From: Amaranthus tricolor
Taxonomy: Eukaryota > Streptophyta > Magnoliopsida > Caryophyllales > Amaranthaceae
Length of the DNA: 64,000 bases
NCBI RefSeq assembly: GCF_026212465.1
Contig: NC_080049.1
Coordinates: forward strand, 24,128,230 to 24,192,229
Reading direction: 5' to 3'
Of this stretch, positions 61,315-64,000 are shown in pieces. A model generated the notes under the pieces. The model was not told the origin of the DNA and made no database searches. It saw nothing but the letters and a program-made list of their open reading frames with translations. Position numbers and translations under genes: made by a program. Each line of letters starts with the position of its first letter. Within the stretch, counting starts at the first letter, position 1.

Positions 61315-62560
61315 TTATTAGTAACTAGATAAAATGATTTCCAATGACCACACATGTGTGCAAAACATTAAGTAGGCCTCTCTAACAAACCATTTGTAGT
61401 AAATTGCAACCTTTTCCCTCATCAAGTAGAACATAAAAACTTGTATGGGGCCGCTTACGCGTGCGACAAAAATAATTTTATACTTGTCAAATTCAAACCT
61501 CTCCAAGCCTCAATCTTCCTTCTTCGGAGGCTTAATTTAAATTTTTTAGCTATCGACTTCTACCCTTAAACACCCATTCTACCACTTAAAATGCCAATTC
61601 TAACTCTTAAAACCCCTAATCTAACCATTAATTCATATTTTACTTACCTACTCCAATTGTAAGATATCCATTTCAAGACTTAGAATGTCTATTCCAATGG
61701 TTTAAAAATTATCAAATCTAAGGCTTAAAATGCTTATTTCAAGGTCCAATATATCCAATTTGAGCTTTAAAATAACAACTTAAAATTATGAGGTAGACCT
61801 ATAAGTGGCCGCACGTATGCGGCCGTCTCACAGGAGATTTGGTGCAAGTAGAAAGCTACCAAGAAGTTGTGATTTATTGGTGTCATACCAACAATCTCAC
61901 TTAGCAGCCACTTATTGTTGATGGGTTTGTAGGTGGTATCGACAGGATAACATGTGGCCATGTACGAAAAAACGGAATGGATCTAGGGTTTTCCATTAGT
62001 AACTTAGTAAACTACCCATCAACACCCATGTCCATTCAAACCACCTAGTTGCTAAATACAAACACTGTTGTATATAAAACCTACCATTTATTTTTTATGT
62101 CTAATAGATTGCCTAAGATTGTATATTTGATTCATTCTATCATAAACTCCAAAACAATTCCACTTTATCGATGTCATAATGAAGGTAAGTTGCATACCAG
62201 TCACACTAAGTTGTCTGATATGATCTCGAATGTCATTTAACGGCCTATTTGCTTTAACACGACCGTTTCTATATACTGTAAAACGATGGTAGAGTCTTGA
62301 TTTATCAACAAAACATACTCTTACCTTACATGGCCTCTCTCTAGGTTACGACAATATCCAATAATCAAAAATGGATAACCACTTGCCCTTCTTCTTGATC
62401 TTGGATGTGTCGCATAATCTAAGTCATGCAAATGTCCTCTAAACCTATTGTATCGATGACAACGTAGATATGTACTCATTAAAGAATAACCCTCTATTTT
62501 CTCATAAAGCGCACGAGTAAAATAAAATCCAACAGTAGTACTTATCTCGTCGGTCAAACA
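61315..62560 (-). pseudogene. MULE/FAR1-type transposase relic
   Basis: Minus-strand pieces in order: a zinc-finger-like N-terminal zone (SRRRASGYPFLIIGYCRN, about 62340-62410); a middle zone (YNLRQSIRHKK, about 62105); and the MULE catalytic opening VDTTYKPINNKW...EIVGMTPINHNFLVAF (about 61850-61950). After a MITE insertion comes a further piece (YLMREKVAIYYKWF, about 61370-61440). The DTTYK...EIVGMT stretch is the hallmark of MULE transposases. Stops and the MITE make it non-functional. Confidence 0.7.
61441..61836. mobile_element. MITE, ACGTGCGACC-terminus family (copy 2)
   Basis: The left end has GGCCGCTTACGCGTGCGAC. The right end GTGGCCGCACGTATGCGGCC is its diverged inverse. The interior matches 8448-8868 in the same orientation. 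It sits within the transposase relic, just after the sequence for the AFYLHQIS peptide. Confidence 0.75.
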
Positions 62561-64000
62561 TACAATTCATCTACTGATTCGAATTGCCTATCTGTAATAA
62601 ATCTTGAAGAATAATCTACTTCGTCACCACCAAATTCCTCTAAGATATCCTGCATAAATTTTGTAAAAATAACTATTATGATAAAAAAATATTTATTTAA
62701 TTGAAAAAAATTCAATTCGCACAAAACGTGGGACTTGACCTAAGTACAATCACACGTTTTGTGCAACTTGCATTTATTTTTTAGAAATTACTATAACAAA
62801 AATCTTGAATATCATTACTTACCTTAAGATTATTGAGGTTGTATAATTCACTATCGATATTGCTTCTATGTTAAGATTGAATTGATAGAGTTTATTTTAG
62901 CGAGAATTTAGTGCAATCATAGTAGAAGTAAGGGTAAAAAAATAAAATGAGGTGACAAAACAATGAAAAGGTTGCGAGTTTTATCAATGTTGAAGATGTT
63001 TTATTAGGTACAATTAGCATAGAAATCTATACCGAGTTTGTTACTATAGAATTAATGAATTACACACACACATAAGAGATAAGTTAGAATAAGGCTTATT
63101 GCAAATATTACTCCATTATTCCTAAGCTCCTGGATATATGGGAGAAGTTTGTCTTAATCATCTAATTGTGTATGTCTTTTAAATTTCTTTCATATAATTT
63201 AAACTCTATTAGATTGAATGAAGACAAAAAATTATTGAATTCAATTCTGACGTGTAAGAATGTGATTAAAAAAGGAGTTGTTTTTAATCCATATTCTTAT
63301 ATCCTTATCCTTATGCTTATCCTTACACATAAAATGTATAGAAGGATCAACTACTATTTATAAACCAAAATATTCAATACGTAATACATCTAATTGTGTA
63401 TAATTAAAAATTATAAAAATTGATATTAATAAACTTTACATTAAAACGGATCAAATAAGATCCCATATGACTATGTTTTAACTTACAAATTAATAATAAA
63501 ATAAGATTATAATTTAAGAGTGATAGATGAATGATGTACGAAAAGTTAATCGAATAGCTAAGGTGAATAGGAGGAAGTACCAACTTAGTGGATGTTTCCC
63601 TACAATGTCACTATCATATTAAAAATAAAACTATATCAAATTATATGAAAAATGGTAAATTAGCTAATAAACTAAAGTTGATGTAGTATTATTCTAGAAA
63701 AAAAAATCTATAAATTAATACCATTTATAATTAATTAAAAATTAATATTATTATTAAAAAATTAAGGAAATACTATATCATTCAAGATAATTTTCCAAAA
63801 TTTAAAACAAAATATCCTATATACCATCCGAGACAAACTCAAAATTCATCACATTGAAACCAAATTACATTACAATTACAATTTTCACTAATGAAAAACA
63901 GAAAATCGGATCGGATTCTATATCGGGTTTTAACACTCCTACAAATAGAGATCCGTATTTAATAGACGGACACAATTTTCCAGAAAAGGTAATGCAAGTA
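62561..64000. other. intergenic, AT-rich
   Basis: No gene was seen. It contains a 12-bp inverted repeat (62720-62763 region), a Stowaway-related fragment (about 63375-63585) and a CCTTAT-rich short repeat near 63300. Confidence 0.45.
63375..63585. mobile_element. Stowaway-like MITE, partial
   Basis: The interior matches the reverse complement of 31835-32095 (GTATAATTAAAAATTATAAA, GACTATGTTTTAACTTA, TTTAAGAGTGATAGAT) and ends GGTGAATAGGAGGAAGTA. The left terminus is diverged. Confidence 0.65.

Overview
This window is AT-rich plant nuclear DNA, clearly eudicot-like. It carries intron-containing plant genes (an SPX-RING E3 ligase, a plastid-type alpha/beta hydrolase, an ankyrin-PGG membrane protein and RER1) set among Ty1/copia elements, RTE-type LINE fragments and many MITEs. 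The species cannot be fixed from sequence alone. There is no rRNA, tRNA or CRISPR array that I can support.

Layout. (1) 1-18.8 kb: a decayed paralogue of the SPX-RING gene (minus strand, 523-5001). It has lost its RING exon and is split by insertions, including a truncated copia at about 2650-3310. It is followed by nested MITEs (about 7.56-9.88 kb) and a broken 5 kb copia element (11299-16349). (2) 18.8-25.2 kb: the intact six-exon SPX-RING gene (BAH1/NLA-like, minus strand, 321 codons) and its upstream DNA. It is the sister copy of region 1, so the two form a local segmental duplication. (3) 25.6-28.9 kb: a seven-exon alpha/beta hydrolase gene (plus strand, 385 aa) with a Stowaway-type MITE in its last intron. 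(4) 29.3-30.7 kb: a 5'-truncated RTE LINE (minus strand). (5) 32.2-48.7 kb: a tandem Sirevirus-type copia array, LTR-internal-LTR-internal-LTR, with a 7564-bp period and a single ATAGT target-site duplication outside the whole array. Each unit has an intact 1085-codon PR-INT-RT-RNaseH frame, a 561-codon downstream (so-called env-like) frame and no gag. (6) 50.2-51.8 kb: an ankyrin-PGG gene (minus strand, two exons, GC-AG intron). (7) 54.9-57.2 kb: RER1 (minus strand, three coding exons plus a probable 5' UTR exon). (8) 57.8-60.7 kb: an RTE LINE fragment enclosed by long terminal inverted repeats and a 9-bp target duplication. (9) 61.3-62.6 kb: a decayed MULE/FAR1-type transposase (minus strand) interrupted by a MITE.

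The host genes are unrelated housekeeping or signalling genes: phosphate/nitrate-linked ubiquitination, plastid ester hydrolysis, membrane-anchored ankyrin signalling and Golgi-to-ER retrieval. They show no operon-like cooperation. The most unusual signals are in the mobile DNA: the identical tandem gag-less Sirevirus units, a heptamer (CTGTTCC) that is strongly over-represented throughout that element, the LINE inside a TIR element, and the RING-less SPX paralogue.
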